This document shows, in pieces, positions 10,265-18,330 of a stretch of 64,000 nt of DNA (the stretch's first letter is position 1; every line of letters starts with the position of its first letter). Location: positions 2,604,001-2,668,000 of the forward strand of contig NZ_CP010271.1 in assembly GCF_001456355.1 (NCBI RefSeq), in the 5' to 3' direction. Position numbers and translations under genes: made by a program. The notes under the pieces were generated by a model that searched no databases, had not been told where the DNA came from, and saw nothing but the letters and a program-made list of their open reading frames with translations. The stretch comes from Mycobacteroides saopaulense (lineage in GTDB: Bacteria; Actinomycetota; Actinomycetes; Mycobacteriales; Mycobacteriaceae).

Positions 10265-11998
10265 CTAGACCGTGACCGGGACCGCGTGCGCGTGGGTGCG
10301 GGTGGCCACCACCGAATCGGTCAGCACCCCCTGCACATACAGATCGCGGGTGCGGGACCGCTGCACCTTGCCCGAGGAGGTCTTGGGCAGCTGACCGGGC
10401 TGCAGCAACACGACGTCGGCCAGTGCCAGGCGCGTGCGATCGGACACCGATCGCTTGATCTGGGCGATGTGTGCGTCATCGGCGCTGGAGCGTTCGGCGG
10501 CGATCACCACCTGCTCGGTGATCTCGCCCGGGACCGAGAAGGCCACGACATTGCCCTTTCGTATTCCCGGCACGTCCTCCACCGCCCACTCGACCTGTTG
10601 CGGGTCGTAGTTGCGGCCGTTGACGACGAGGATGTCCTTCTTGCGCCCGGTGACATAGAGATTGCCGTCGACGACGAATCCGCGATCGCCGGTGCGCAGC
10701 CACCCGTCGGTACCAAACGCGTCTCGGGTCGCCTCCTCGTTCTCGAAGTACCCCGCGGCGACGGACGGTCCCCGAAACTGGACGTCGCCCACGCGACCCT
10801 CGGGCAGCTCCTGTCCGGCTGCGTCCACGATCCGCACACCGTGGCGATCATCGAGTGTCTTCCCGCAGCTGACGAAGGTCAGGACGTCATCCCCCACCGC
10901 GGCAGGCACGACGAGGCCCTCATTGCGGTAGGCGGCACCGGAAATCGGCAAGCGCTGGAAACGGTCGGCGAAGCTGTCGAAGGTGATCGCCAAGGTGGCC
11001 TCGGCCATGCCATAGGCCGGCATCACCGCCTCCTGCCTGAGCCCGTATGGCGCGTACGCGTCGATGAACGCATCCAGCACGTCGGCGTTGATCGGCTCGG
11101 CACCGCAGCCGAACACGCGCATGCTGGAGAAGTCCCAGCCGGTCTCGGGTGCCACCGCCTTCTTGACGGTCAGCGCGAACGCGAAATTCGGCGCGAATGA
11201 GACGGTTCCGCGATGCCGCGACACGGTATCGAGCCAGACGCCCGGGTCGCGCAGGAATGCCAGCGTGGGCAGATAGGTGGCTTGCAGCCCGAACAGCACC
11301 ACGCTCAGGAAGTGCCCGATGAGGCCCATATCGTGGTACAGCGGCAGCCAACTCACCAGACGTTCGGTGGGGTACTTCTGCGGCTCCAGGCACCGCAAGT
11401 TGGTCAGGAAGGAGTGCGCGTTGGCCCACAGGGAGGCATCGGTCACCTGCACGGCCTTCGGTTTCCCGGTGCTGCCGCTGGTGAACTGCAGAAAGGTGAT
11501 CTGGTCGGCTGTGCGCAGGGCCGCGTCCACGTAGTCACCACCGGCGGTGACGGTTTCGGTGTGGACGACGGCCGCCACCTGCTCACCGAACCTGGTTGTC
11601 AGACTCAATACCTCGTCCACCCATTGCGGCGTGATCAGACCGCGAGATCCACTGGAAGACAACACCGATTCGAGAAAATCGAGATAGGCGTCCTGCTTGC
11701 CCAAGCTGGTCGGCGGGTACAGCGGCACCGGTATCGCGCCGAGCCACACGATCGCCAGGAACCCGGTGACGAATTCGCGGGTGTCCGGCACCACCAGCGC
11801 CACCCGCTCACCCGGGGCGATGCCTTGCGCGGCCAGCGCACCGGCGCCGCGCGCCACCTCGTCAAGCAGCGCGGCGAAAGGCACCAGTACCTCACGGCGA
11901 TCGTCGCCGACAAAGGTCAGTCCTCGAGTCGTCGATGCGGCGTTGGCCTGCAACGCGGTAACCAATGATCGCGGGTTGTCGATATCGAACATCGTCAC
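10265..11998 (-). CDS. Long-chain fatty-acyl-AMP ligase (FAAL/FadD type)
   Basis: A 577-residue adenylate-forming enzyme. It is expected to activate a fatty acid as acyl-AMP and pass it to an acyl carrier protein rather than CoA. The ATP loop is FTSGSTGKPKAVQ (172-184), the core motif YGMAEATLA lies at 329-337, TGDRG at 436-440, and the C-terminal lysine K544 is in LPKTSSGKVQRS. The hinge region RKKDILVVNGRNYDPQQVE (452-470) and FVSCG are typical of FAALs rather than acyl-CoA ligases. Its GTG start overlaps the PKS stop by 4 bases, so it is translationally coupled and almost certainly supplies the PKS/ACP starter chain. Substrate length cannot be read from sequence. Confidence 0.93.
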   Translation of the reverse strand: MTMFDIDNPRSLVTALQANAASTTRGLTFVGDDRREVLVPFAALLDEVARGAGALAAQGIAPGERVALVVPDTREFVTGFLAIVWLGAIPVPLYPPTSLGKQDAYLDFLESVLSSSGSRGLITPQWVDEVLSLTTRFGEQVAAVVHTETVTAGGDYVDAALRTADQITFLQFTSGSTGKPKAVQVTDASLWANAHSFLTNLRCLEPQKYPTERLVSWLPLYHDMGLIGHFLSVVLFGLQATYLPTLAFLRDPGVWLDTVSRHRGTVSFAPNFAFALTVKKAVAPETGWDFSSMRVFGCGAEPINADVLDAFIDAYAPYGLRQEAVMPAYGMAEATLAITFDSFADRFQRLPISGAAYRNEGLVVPAAVGDDVLTFVSCGKTLDDRHGVRIVDAAGQELPEGRVGDVQFRGPSVAAGYFENEEATRDAFGTDGWLRTGDRGFVVDGNLYVTGRKKDILVVNGRNYDPQQVEWAVEDVPGIRKGNVVAFSVPGEITEQVVIAAERSSADDAHIAQIKRSVSDRTRLALADVVLLQPGQLPKTSSGKVQRSRTRDLYVQGVLTDSVVATRTHAHAVPVTV

Positions 11999-14900
11999 GC
12001 TCCGTTCAGGTGTTGCGCTGCGGGTTGAACAAGGCCGGCAAGGATTTTCACGGTGCGGTCGATCTGATCGAAACTATGGCTTGCCGTGACGAAGAAGCGC
12101 AGTCGTGTCTGATCGTTGGGCACCGCGGGATACAGGATCGGGTCCACGTTGATGCCGGCCTCGCGCAGTTGGGCGGCCAACAGCAGCGATCTGCGGGAGT
12201 CGCCCACCACGAACGGGATGATCGGCGTTCCGCTGCTATCGCCGAATGAGAGCCCAGCGGCCGCGAAGGCCGCGCGCATGTAATCCGCGTTGGCATGCAG
12301 TGTCGCAACACGTTCCGGCTCAGCCTGCAGGATCTCGATCGAGGCCAGGGATGCCCCGGCCGAGGCCGGTGGCAGTCCGCAGCTGTAGATGAACCCGGGC
12401 AGGCTGTACCGCAGGTATTCGATCAGCGCCTGGGATCCGCCAAGATATCCACCGCAGCTCGACAACGATTTCGACAGTGTGCCCATCCAGATGTCGACCT
12501 GAGCGCGGTCCACGTCGAAGTGTTCTCCGATGCCGCCACCACCCGCGCCGAGGACGCCGATGGAATGCGCCTCATCGACCATCAGCAGTGCGTCGTGCCG
12601 CTTGGCCACCTCGATGAACGCCGGAAGGTCCGCGATGTCGCCGTCCATGCTGTACGCGCCCTCGATGACCACCAGGGCGCGGCGGTAACGATCGCGAACA
12701 GTGGTGAGCAACTGGTCGAGATGGGCGGCGTCATTGTGTTTGAACGGACGGCGCGTCGCACCGGAAAGACGGCAGCCCTGCATGATGCTGTCGTGGGCCA
12801 GCGCGTCGTGCAGCACGATGTCTTGCTCGCCGAGAATATGGCCGATGATGGTGACATTCGTGGAATGCCCACCGACCAGCGTGACCACGTCCTCGACCTT
12901 CAACAGCCGTGCGATGGCCGCCTCCAGTTCGCGATGCACCGGCTTCTCCCCCGACAACAGGCGGCTCGCGGAAACCGATGTGCCATAACGGCTCAGCGCC
13001 TCCTGGGCGCGAGCAGTCACACGATCGTCGCCCGATAACCCGAGGTAGTTGTAACTGGAGAAGTTGATCAGCACCCGGTCACCCACCCGGGTGGTGTCGT
13101 TGACGACCTGCTGGTGCACGGTGAAGTACGGGTTCTGTGTGCCGTCGCTGTCGAAGTCCCGCAATCGCTTGTCCAGCGCCTGCCATTCCGGAAAGTCCGT
13201 GATGGTGCGCTCGCGAGCGACCTTCTCGACCGCGGCTCCATCGAGGACCTCATCGTCCGTGTGGAGCACCGGCTCACCTGCGGCCAATGCCACGACGTGG
13301 CCGACGGTGAGGTCCTTGGGGCTGAAGTCCTTCAGCGACAGCTCGGGATTGTCCTTCTGCAGGGTCTTGAACAAGTCGGTGAGCATCAGCGAGTCGAAAC
13401 CCAGATCGCCGACCAATGCCTGTCCGGGCGTCAGCGCGGCAGCGTCGTAGGAACCGATGCGTGCGATCTCCTTGAGCGCATTGTTATCTCGAGCCACGGT
13501 CGTGCGCGGCGAATTCACCACCGCCGACGGCGCCACAACGGCGGGTATCGCCGGAGCAGCCTGGACGATCGGCGGCAGCTCGACTGTTTGACCGCCCAAT
13601 ACCGTGGTCAGCAGCGCGGTCTGTTCACGCCACAACGAGATGATGTCTTGCACGAGTGATGATTCCTTCCCAATGGGTGCGGACGGTGTCCGCTTCGTCT
13701 CAGAGCTGTCCGGACCGCCGGCCGCCACACTGCGTCGTGTCGCGCGCTTCTTCACCGGCCACAGCGACTTGGCCGGAACCGGTCGCGCGGTGAGCAGCGC
13801 ACCCCGATGATCGGAGGCTCCGGCCAAGTCGACACTTACCCCCACCGAACGCAATTGGGCCCGTAGTCGATTGAGTAGACGTGTGTGCTCGGCACTGTCC
13901 ACGGCGACCAGATGATCGGCGGGCACGCCGGCCGATCGCACGAGGTTCAGCAGAGCATTCCCGGCGCCGATCTGAACGAACACGGTCTCGGTATCGCGCA
14001 GAGTGCCAAGTGCATCGGAGAACCGCACCGATGCGAGTGCGTGCTCACGCCAGCGCTCCCTGATCTCCTCGGCATTCGAGTAAGCAGAGGCCGAGATGCA
14101 CGATATGAATGCGGTTTTCGGGTCCTCAAGAGCGAGCCCGTCCACCAACCCGACGATTGCCTGGTTGGCCGGTTCCAGCAGCGGGCTGTGAAAGGCGTGC
14201 GAGACGTTCAACACCTTATGCGCCACCTCGGCGGCGGTGAGCAGGGCGCCTGCGGTGGCCAATCCGTCGGTGGTGCCTGCCAGAACGGTCTGATCGGCGG
14301 CGTTGTGATTGGCCACCCACACCGACGGGACGGCCTCGACGAGCGCACGCAGCACCGTCTCCTCGCCCCGGCAGGCGATCATCCCTCCGGCCGGAATATC
14401 CGCTTCGACAATCGCTTCCCCTCGCCGGGCGGCGAAACTCACCGCCTGCTCATCGGACAGCACTCCGGCGGCCACGGCCGCCGCGAATTCGCCGACGCTG
14501 TGTCCGAGCACCACGTCCGGCGTGATGCCGGCACTGGCCAGGTGCTCGGCCAGAGCCAACTGAGTGATCAGCAGCGCGGGCTGGCAGCGATCGGTACTGG
14601 CCAGCTCCATCTCGGCTTCCACGGTGAGCTCAGCCGGATACATCACGTCGAGCAACCCCGGGCTGTCCGCCGCTGCGGCAAGACGCTCGACTGTCGCATT
14701 CACCTCGGGCACAGCATTTTTCAATGACGCCAGCTCATTGACGTTCTGCGCTCCCTGACCGGTGAACAGGAAGCAGACCCGCGGGGCCTCGGACGTCGGC
14801 CTGGCTTTCCGGAACCAGACGTCCTCGCCTATCCGGACCGGCATTTCGCCGTCGGCCTTGAGGATGGCCAGTGCTGCCCGTAGATGTTCGTGAAGTTCCA

Positions 14901-16497
14901 GGATGGATCCGGTGACGATCAACAACTCCACGCCACGGTCCTCGCGACGGGACAGTGTCCGGGCCACCTGGCCGAGATCCAGATCGGGCGTGGCGTCGAT
15001 GTCGTCAAGCAGATATTGGCAGCGCACCTCGACATCGCGTACGTTCTCGCCGCGAATCGGTATCACCCAGGAATCGCGTGGGGTAACCACGTTCTGAGCG
15101 GTGGTGGGCCCCGGCGCCTCCAGAAGCACGTGCACGTTGGTTCCGCCGAATCCGAATGCATTGACACCGGCCACATGCGGACGCGTCGGCATCTCGGGCA
15201 AGGTGGTCGCGGATTCGGTGATCCGCCAACCCCGCTCCTCCAGGTTCAGACCATCGCGGCGCTCGCGGATGTTCGGCTGCGGCGGTATGACACCGGTGCG
15301 CAGCACCAGGGCGGTCTTGATCAGCCCGATGATCCCCGCCGCAGACATGGCATGCCCCACATTGGCTTTCGCGCTACCCAGATACCGCGGCAGATCCCCG
15401 CGGTGCGGCAGGCACGAGCTCAACGACTCGACCTCCACGGCATCACCCACCGGGGTGGCCGTACCGTGCGCCTCCACATAGTCGATCTGCCCGGGTTGCA
15501 GGCCACCATCCGCGAGCGCGAATTCGATCGCGGCACGCTGTCCCGCGGCCTGCGGTTCCATGGGTCCCGCCCCGGCACCGTCGTTGTTGCATCCGACCCC
15601 ACGCAGCCAGGCATGCACCTCACCTCGCGCGGGCAGGGTGTCCTCTCGGGCCAGCACGATGACGCCGGCACCCTCACCGAGCACAAAGCCATCGGCTCCC
15701 GCGTCGAAGGGCGCACACACACCGGACTTCGAGACGGCACCGATCTTGGAGAACATCACCAGCGAGTCGGGCACCAAGTTCAGGTGCACTCCGGCGACGA
15801 TGGCCACCTCGCACTGCCGCGATCGTAAGGCCAGCACCGCATTGTTCAGCGCCACCAGCGATGACGCACAGGCCGCGTCGACCGCCATGGACGGACCACG
15901 CAGATTGAAGGCTCTGCTGATCATCGCGGCCGACATGTTGAGCAGGGAACCCGGCATGGTGAACGGACGCACCACGGGAACATCGGCCGTCAGTGCCCGC
16001 GAGTCGATGTCGGCGAGATTCGGGGAATCCCCGAATTCGCCCGCTCCCAGTTGAACCCCACGCAGCGGCGCACTCACCACCACCTCGCGGAAGTCGGATG
16101 TAGAGATGCCGACGTACACGCCGACCCTGCGGCCCGCGAAACTCTGCTGATCGAACCCGGCGTCCTCCAAGGCCTCACGCGTGGTGGTCAGCAAGATGCG
16201 GTGTTGCGGATCCATGACCTCAGCCTGTCGCGGCGAGATCCCGAAACTGAGCGGATCGAACCGGTCGATACCGCTGACCGCCGCCATCACATCGGTGTAG
16301 GTGGTGTTGGGGCGCTTGCCTTCCGGATCGAAGAAGGGCCCGTGCTCCCAGCGCTCCCGCGGGATCTGTCCGACGGCACTCTCACCGCGCAGCAGCATCT
16401 GCCAGAAGGATCGGACATCCCCGGCCCCCGGAACCTGGCACGCCATGCCGACGATGGCCAGCGGTTCCGACGGACCGTTCCCGCGGCGCGCGTCCAT
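11995..16497 (-). CDS. Type I polyketide synthase fused to alpha-oxoamine synthase (KS-AT-ACP-AOS)
   Basis: A 1500-residue megasynthase. KS (about 10-460) has C210 in VDAACASS, H344 in EAHGTAT and H382 in NVGHAMS. AT (about 570-870) has S667 in GHSVGE and HAFH at 767-770, the malonyl-CoA signature. ACP (about 1005-1075) has S1036 in DLGFDSL. The C-terminal PLP-dependent alpha-oxoamine synthase (about 1110-1490), like BioF, serine palmitoyltransferase or CqsA, has H1235, D1308 and H1311 in VDEAHS, and the PLP lysine K1343 in GTLSKS. There is no KR, DH, ER or thioesterase. Predicted action: extend an acyl chain by malonyl, then release it by decarboxylative condensation with an amino acid to give an aminoketone. 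All catalytic residues are intact. It overlaps the ACP gene by 1 base and FAAL by 4. Confidence 0.94.
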   Translation of the reverse strand: MDARRGNGPSEPLAIVGMACQVPGAGDVRSFWQMLLRGESAVGQIPRERWEHGPFFDPEGKRPNTTYTDVMAAVSGIDRFDPLSFGISPRQAEVMDPQHRILLTTTREALEDAGFDQQSFAGRRVGVYVGISTSDFREVVVSAPLRGVQLGAGEFGDSPNLADIDSRALTADVPVVRPFTMPGSLLNMSAAMISRAFNLRGPSMAVDAACASSLVALNNAVLALRSRQCEVAIVAGVHLNLVPDSLVMFSKIGAVSKSGVCAPFDAGADGFVLGEGAGVIVLAREDTLPARGEVHAWLRGVGCNNDGAGAGPMEPQAAGQRAAIEFALADGGLQPGQIDYVEAHGTATPVGDAVEVESLSSCLPHRGDLPRYLGSAKANVGHAMSAAGIIGLIKTALVLRTGVIPPQPNIRERRDGLNLEERGWRITESATTLPEMPTRPHVAGVNAFGFGGTNVHVLLEAPGPTTAQNVVTPRDSWVIPIRGENVRDVEVRCQYLLDDIDATPDLDLGQVARTLSRREDRGVELLIVTGSILELHEHLRAALAILKADGEMPVRIGEDVWFRKARPTSEAPRVCFLFTGQGAQNVNELASLKNAVPEVNATVERLAAAADSPGLLDVMYPAELTVEAEMELASTDRCQPALLITQLALAEHLASAGITPDVVLGHSVGEFAAAVAAGVLSDEQAVSFAARRGEAIVEADIPAGGMIACRGEETVLRALVEAVPSVWVANHNAADQTVLAGTTDGLATAGALLTAAEVAHKVLNVSHAFHSPLLEPANQAIVGLVDGLALEDPKTAFISCISASAYSNAEEIRERWREHALASVRFSDALGTLRDTETVFVQIGAGNALLNLVRSAGVPADHLVAVDSAEHTRLLNRLRAQLRSVGVSVDLAGASDHRGALLTARPVPAKSLWPVKKRATRRSVAAGGPDSSETKRTPSAPIGKESSLVQDIISLWREQTALLTTVLGGQTVELPPIVQAAPAIPAVVAPSAVVNSPRTTVARDNNALKEIARIGSYDAAALTPGQALVGDLGFDSLMLTDLFKTLQKDNPELSLKDFSPKDLTVGHVVALAAGEPVLHTDDEVLDGAAVEKVARERTITDFPEWQALDKRLRDFDSDGTQNPYFTVHQQVVNDTTRVGDRVLINFSSYNYLGLSGDDRVTARAQEALSRYGTSVSASRLLSGEKPVHRELEAAIARLLKVEDVVTLVGGHSTNVTIIGHILGEQDIVLHDALAHDSIMQGCRLSGATRRPFKHNDAAHLDQLLTTVRDRYRRALVVIEGAYSMDGDIADLPAFIEVAKRHDALLMVDEAHSIGVLGAGGGGIGEHFDVDRAQVDIWMGTLSKSLSSCGGYLGGSQALIEYLRYSLPGFIYSCGLPPASAGASLASIEILQAEPERVATLHANADYMRAAFAAAGLSFGDSSGTPIIPFVVGDSRRSLLLAAQLREAGINVDPILYPAVPNDQTRLRFFVTASHSFDQIDRTVKILAGLVQPAAQHLNGA

Positions 16498-16766
16498 CAG
16501 CCCGCGAGCTCGGCGGTGAGGTGTGTGCGCACAACCGCGGCCAGGTCGGAGATCGTCCTCACTCTGACGAGCTCACGCGGCGGCAGCCGCACCCCGGTGG
16601 CTTCTTCGATATGCGTCAGGAATTCGAGGGTCTGCACCGAGCTGTAGCCCAGATCGGCGATCTCGGCCTCGGGGGTGAGCTCGGGAAGCTCTTCGGTGGC
16701 CACCGATTCGATGGCCTCGAAGACGAGGTCAAGATCCTCCGAGAACGCAATGTTGTGCGATGTCAC
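16497..16766 (-). CDS. Free-standing acyl carrier protein
   Basis: An 89-residue four-helix carrier protein. The phosphopantetheine site is S43 in ADLGYSSVQTLEFL; the usual Asp-Ser-Leu is Ser-Ser-Val here, so the conserved Asp before the serine is missing. Helix 3 (TISDLAAVVRTHL) is normal. It is the first gene of the ACP-PKS-FAAL operon, has a GTG start with GAGGTGA upstream, and its stop overlaps the PKS start as TGATG. The likely role is to receive the fatty acyl chain from FAAL and deliver it to the KS; this is inferred from context. Confidence 0.9.
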   Translation of the reverse strand: MTSHNIAFSEDLDLVFEAIESVATEELPELTPEAEIADLGYSSVQTLEFLTHIEEATGVRLPPRELVRVRTISDLAAVVRTHLTAELAG

Positions 16767-16809
16767 CAGTCACCTCAAATATCTACGCGCGGACTATTTT
16801 TCGCAGCGG

Positions 16810-16956
16810 ATGACAACGCTGTCATGGCGAACAGCGTCGAGGCTATGGAGATCGGAGGTGCGCGATAAACCCGGCGTGTCCTGATGTGTCAAGTCAGCGG
16901 CAGGACCTGCCTTGTATGTCAGGTTGGATGACGTACAAGTGTGACACTCGACACTT
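16810..16956. promoter_or_regulatory. Promoter region of the ACP-PKS-FAAL operon with three inverted repeats
   Basis: The 289-base spacer 16767-17055 between the kinase-like gene and the ACP gene has no coding signal and is more AT-rich than its surroundings. It holds three inverted repeats: ATGACA-acgc-TGTCAT (16810-16825); an 11-base arm pair CTTGTATGTCA/TGACGTACAAG (16911-16921 and 16929-16939, 10 of 11 paired, 7-base spacer); and AAGTGT/ACACTT (16937-16942 and 16951-16956). The second and third overlap by three bases. Placement 44-190 bases upstream of the operon start fits operator sites. No regulator gene lies next to the cluster. Confidence 0.5.
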
Positions 16957-17055
16957 TAGGGAATGTATCAGCCATTTTGATCGGCTGAAAGATACTCGCG
17001 CACAGCCTATTCGAGAGTCTGCCATAAGATCAGGCTGACCGAATGAGCCGAGACG

Positions 17056-18210
17056 CTAGTCCTCGATGAGGGTCTCGCCACGCAGCCCCGCGATGACGGC
17101 AGCGGCATGCTCGGCCACGAGCTGATCGCCCACCCGTTCGGCCGCCGCGTGCAACGCCGTCCATCGGCCCAGCAGCGCGGGATGGCTGGGTGCGGGGTTC
17201 CCGAACACGACCGTGTCTTCGTCATCGTCGAGGTCAACATCCACCGCGAAGTACTCATGGGTGGCGAGCCACACCCACATCAGTCGCGCGTCCAGGATGC
17301 GTCGCGTGAGAGTCTCGTCGTCGGCCAGCGCCGGAGCGATGGACACAACATCGGAGCGCCACGCTTCGGTCATCGCATCATCGAGTTCGGCGACTTCTTC
17401 ACGTTCCGCGGCGCCCAGAAACTCCGGATAGACGGTCAGCGCGTGCGCGATATCCAACACGATGTCGCGGAATCCGCCCCATTCGTAGTCGAGGATTCGG
17501 ACGCCGTGTTCGGTGACGAGAATGTTGTCCGGGGCGACCTCGGAGGGACTGAAGGCCCGGACCCCACCCTTCCCGAAGAATTCAGCTGTTTGCTGCAAGC
17601 GAGAAATCAGCGCCGATGGCACCTCAAGGGAGTACTCGCTTCTCAGGATCTGCTGCAGCGGCGCGATGGTTTCGGCCCCGCCAAGGCGCTGCTGCGACGG
17701 GTCGACGTCGATCTTCTTGACGTCCAGCCGACGGAGCAGCGCAGCAAAGTCGCCTTCCCGCCCGACAGTGGCAACGTGCATGCGCCCCAGGGCTTGCGCC
17801 CACGCCATCAGCGCGTGGTTTATCGCAGCACGATTGCGCTCGGCGAGCAGCTCGGACATGGTCGGCGCCGAACCCAGGTCGGTGAGCACGATGAGACGGT
17901 CGGCAATGGAATAGGCAACCAGCTCCGGACCCGGCCGATGCTTGGCCGTCAAGGAATTTGCGAACTGATACGAGACCACCTCGCGGAGCACCGCGGCATC
18001 GGATCCGCCCTCGGGCACCTGCTTGATCACCATCGACTTCGGCAACGCGAACGGGTTCTGCACAGCGCGAACCCGGATGACGATCGCAGGCCCGCTGCCA
18101 CCGAGATCTTCGGGTTCAGCAAGCGTGACCGTCGCCCCCGCGCGTTTGGAGAGCAACTCCTCGGCTGTGGCGATAACCTGCGCGACGGGGTCTGCCAATA
18201 ATGTCGTCAT
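17056..18210 (-). CDS. Aminoglycoside phosphotransferase (APH)-fold protein with altered catalytic loop
   Basis: A 384-residue protein of the APH/choline-kinase fold. The N-lobe has VIK (K63) and RE (E77); the hinge LIVLTDLG follows at 106-113. The catalytic loop, normally H-x-D-x4-N, reads P222-S-E224-V-A-P-D-N229, so the His is Pro and the catalytic Asp is Glu; the metal-binding DYE (D241) and LDIAH are kept. It may be a slow or altered kinase. It lies 289 bases upstream of the ACP-PKS-FAAL operon on the same strand, so it may modify or protect against the product (inference). I start at the ATG at 18210 because the frame's upstream extension (to 18255) lacks family similarity. Confidence 0.78.
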   Translation of the reverse strand: MTTLLADPVAQVIATAEELLSKRAGATVTLAEPEDLGGSGPAIVIRVRAVQNPFALPKSMVIKQVPEGGSDAAVLREVVSYQFANSLTAKHRPGPELVAYSIADRLIVLTDLGSAPTMSELLAERNRAAINHALMAWAQALGRMHVATVGREGDFAALLRRLDVKKIDVDPSQQRLGGAETIAPLQQILRSEYSLEVPSALISRLQQTAEFFGKGGVRAFSPSEVAPDNILVTEHGVRILDYEWGGFRDIVLDIAHALTVYPEFLGAAEREEVAELDDAMTEAWRSDVVSIAPALADDETLTRRILDARLMWVWLATHEYFAVDVDLDDDEDTVVFGNPAPSHPALLGRWTALHAAAERVGDQLVAEHAAAVIAGLRGETLIED

Positions 18211-18233
18211 TACCGTCTCACCATACCCCGTCT

Positions 18234-18263
18234 TTATAAGACTGTGGGGCCGCACACACTCAT
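18234..18263 (-). CDS. Possible 9-residue leader peptide upstream of the APH-like gene
   Basis: ATG at 18263 opens a 9-codon frame (MSVCGPTVL) ending in TAA at 18234. It is preceded by GAGGTGA at good spacing, the same Shine-Dalgarno as the ACP gene, in a similar AT-rich context (ATATCTTGAGGTGA against ATATTTGAGGTGA). It ends 23 bases before the APH-like ATG. Either a translated leader or a misplaced ribosome site; evidence is only the strong SD. Confidence 0.3.
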   Translation of the reverse strand: MSVCGPTVL

Positions 18264-18330
18264 CGCGATATTCACCTCAAGATATTTGCCAGGCCTCTAC
18301 CTGCGGTGATTCGGTTACCCGGGCGGATAG

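Noticed and set aside
16824..16868. Short plus-strand frame inside the PKS promoter region
   Set aside because: Only 14 codons, no ribosome site, and it spans the operator-like repeats.
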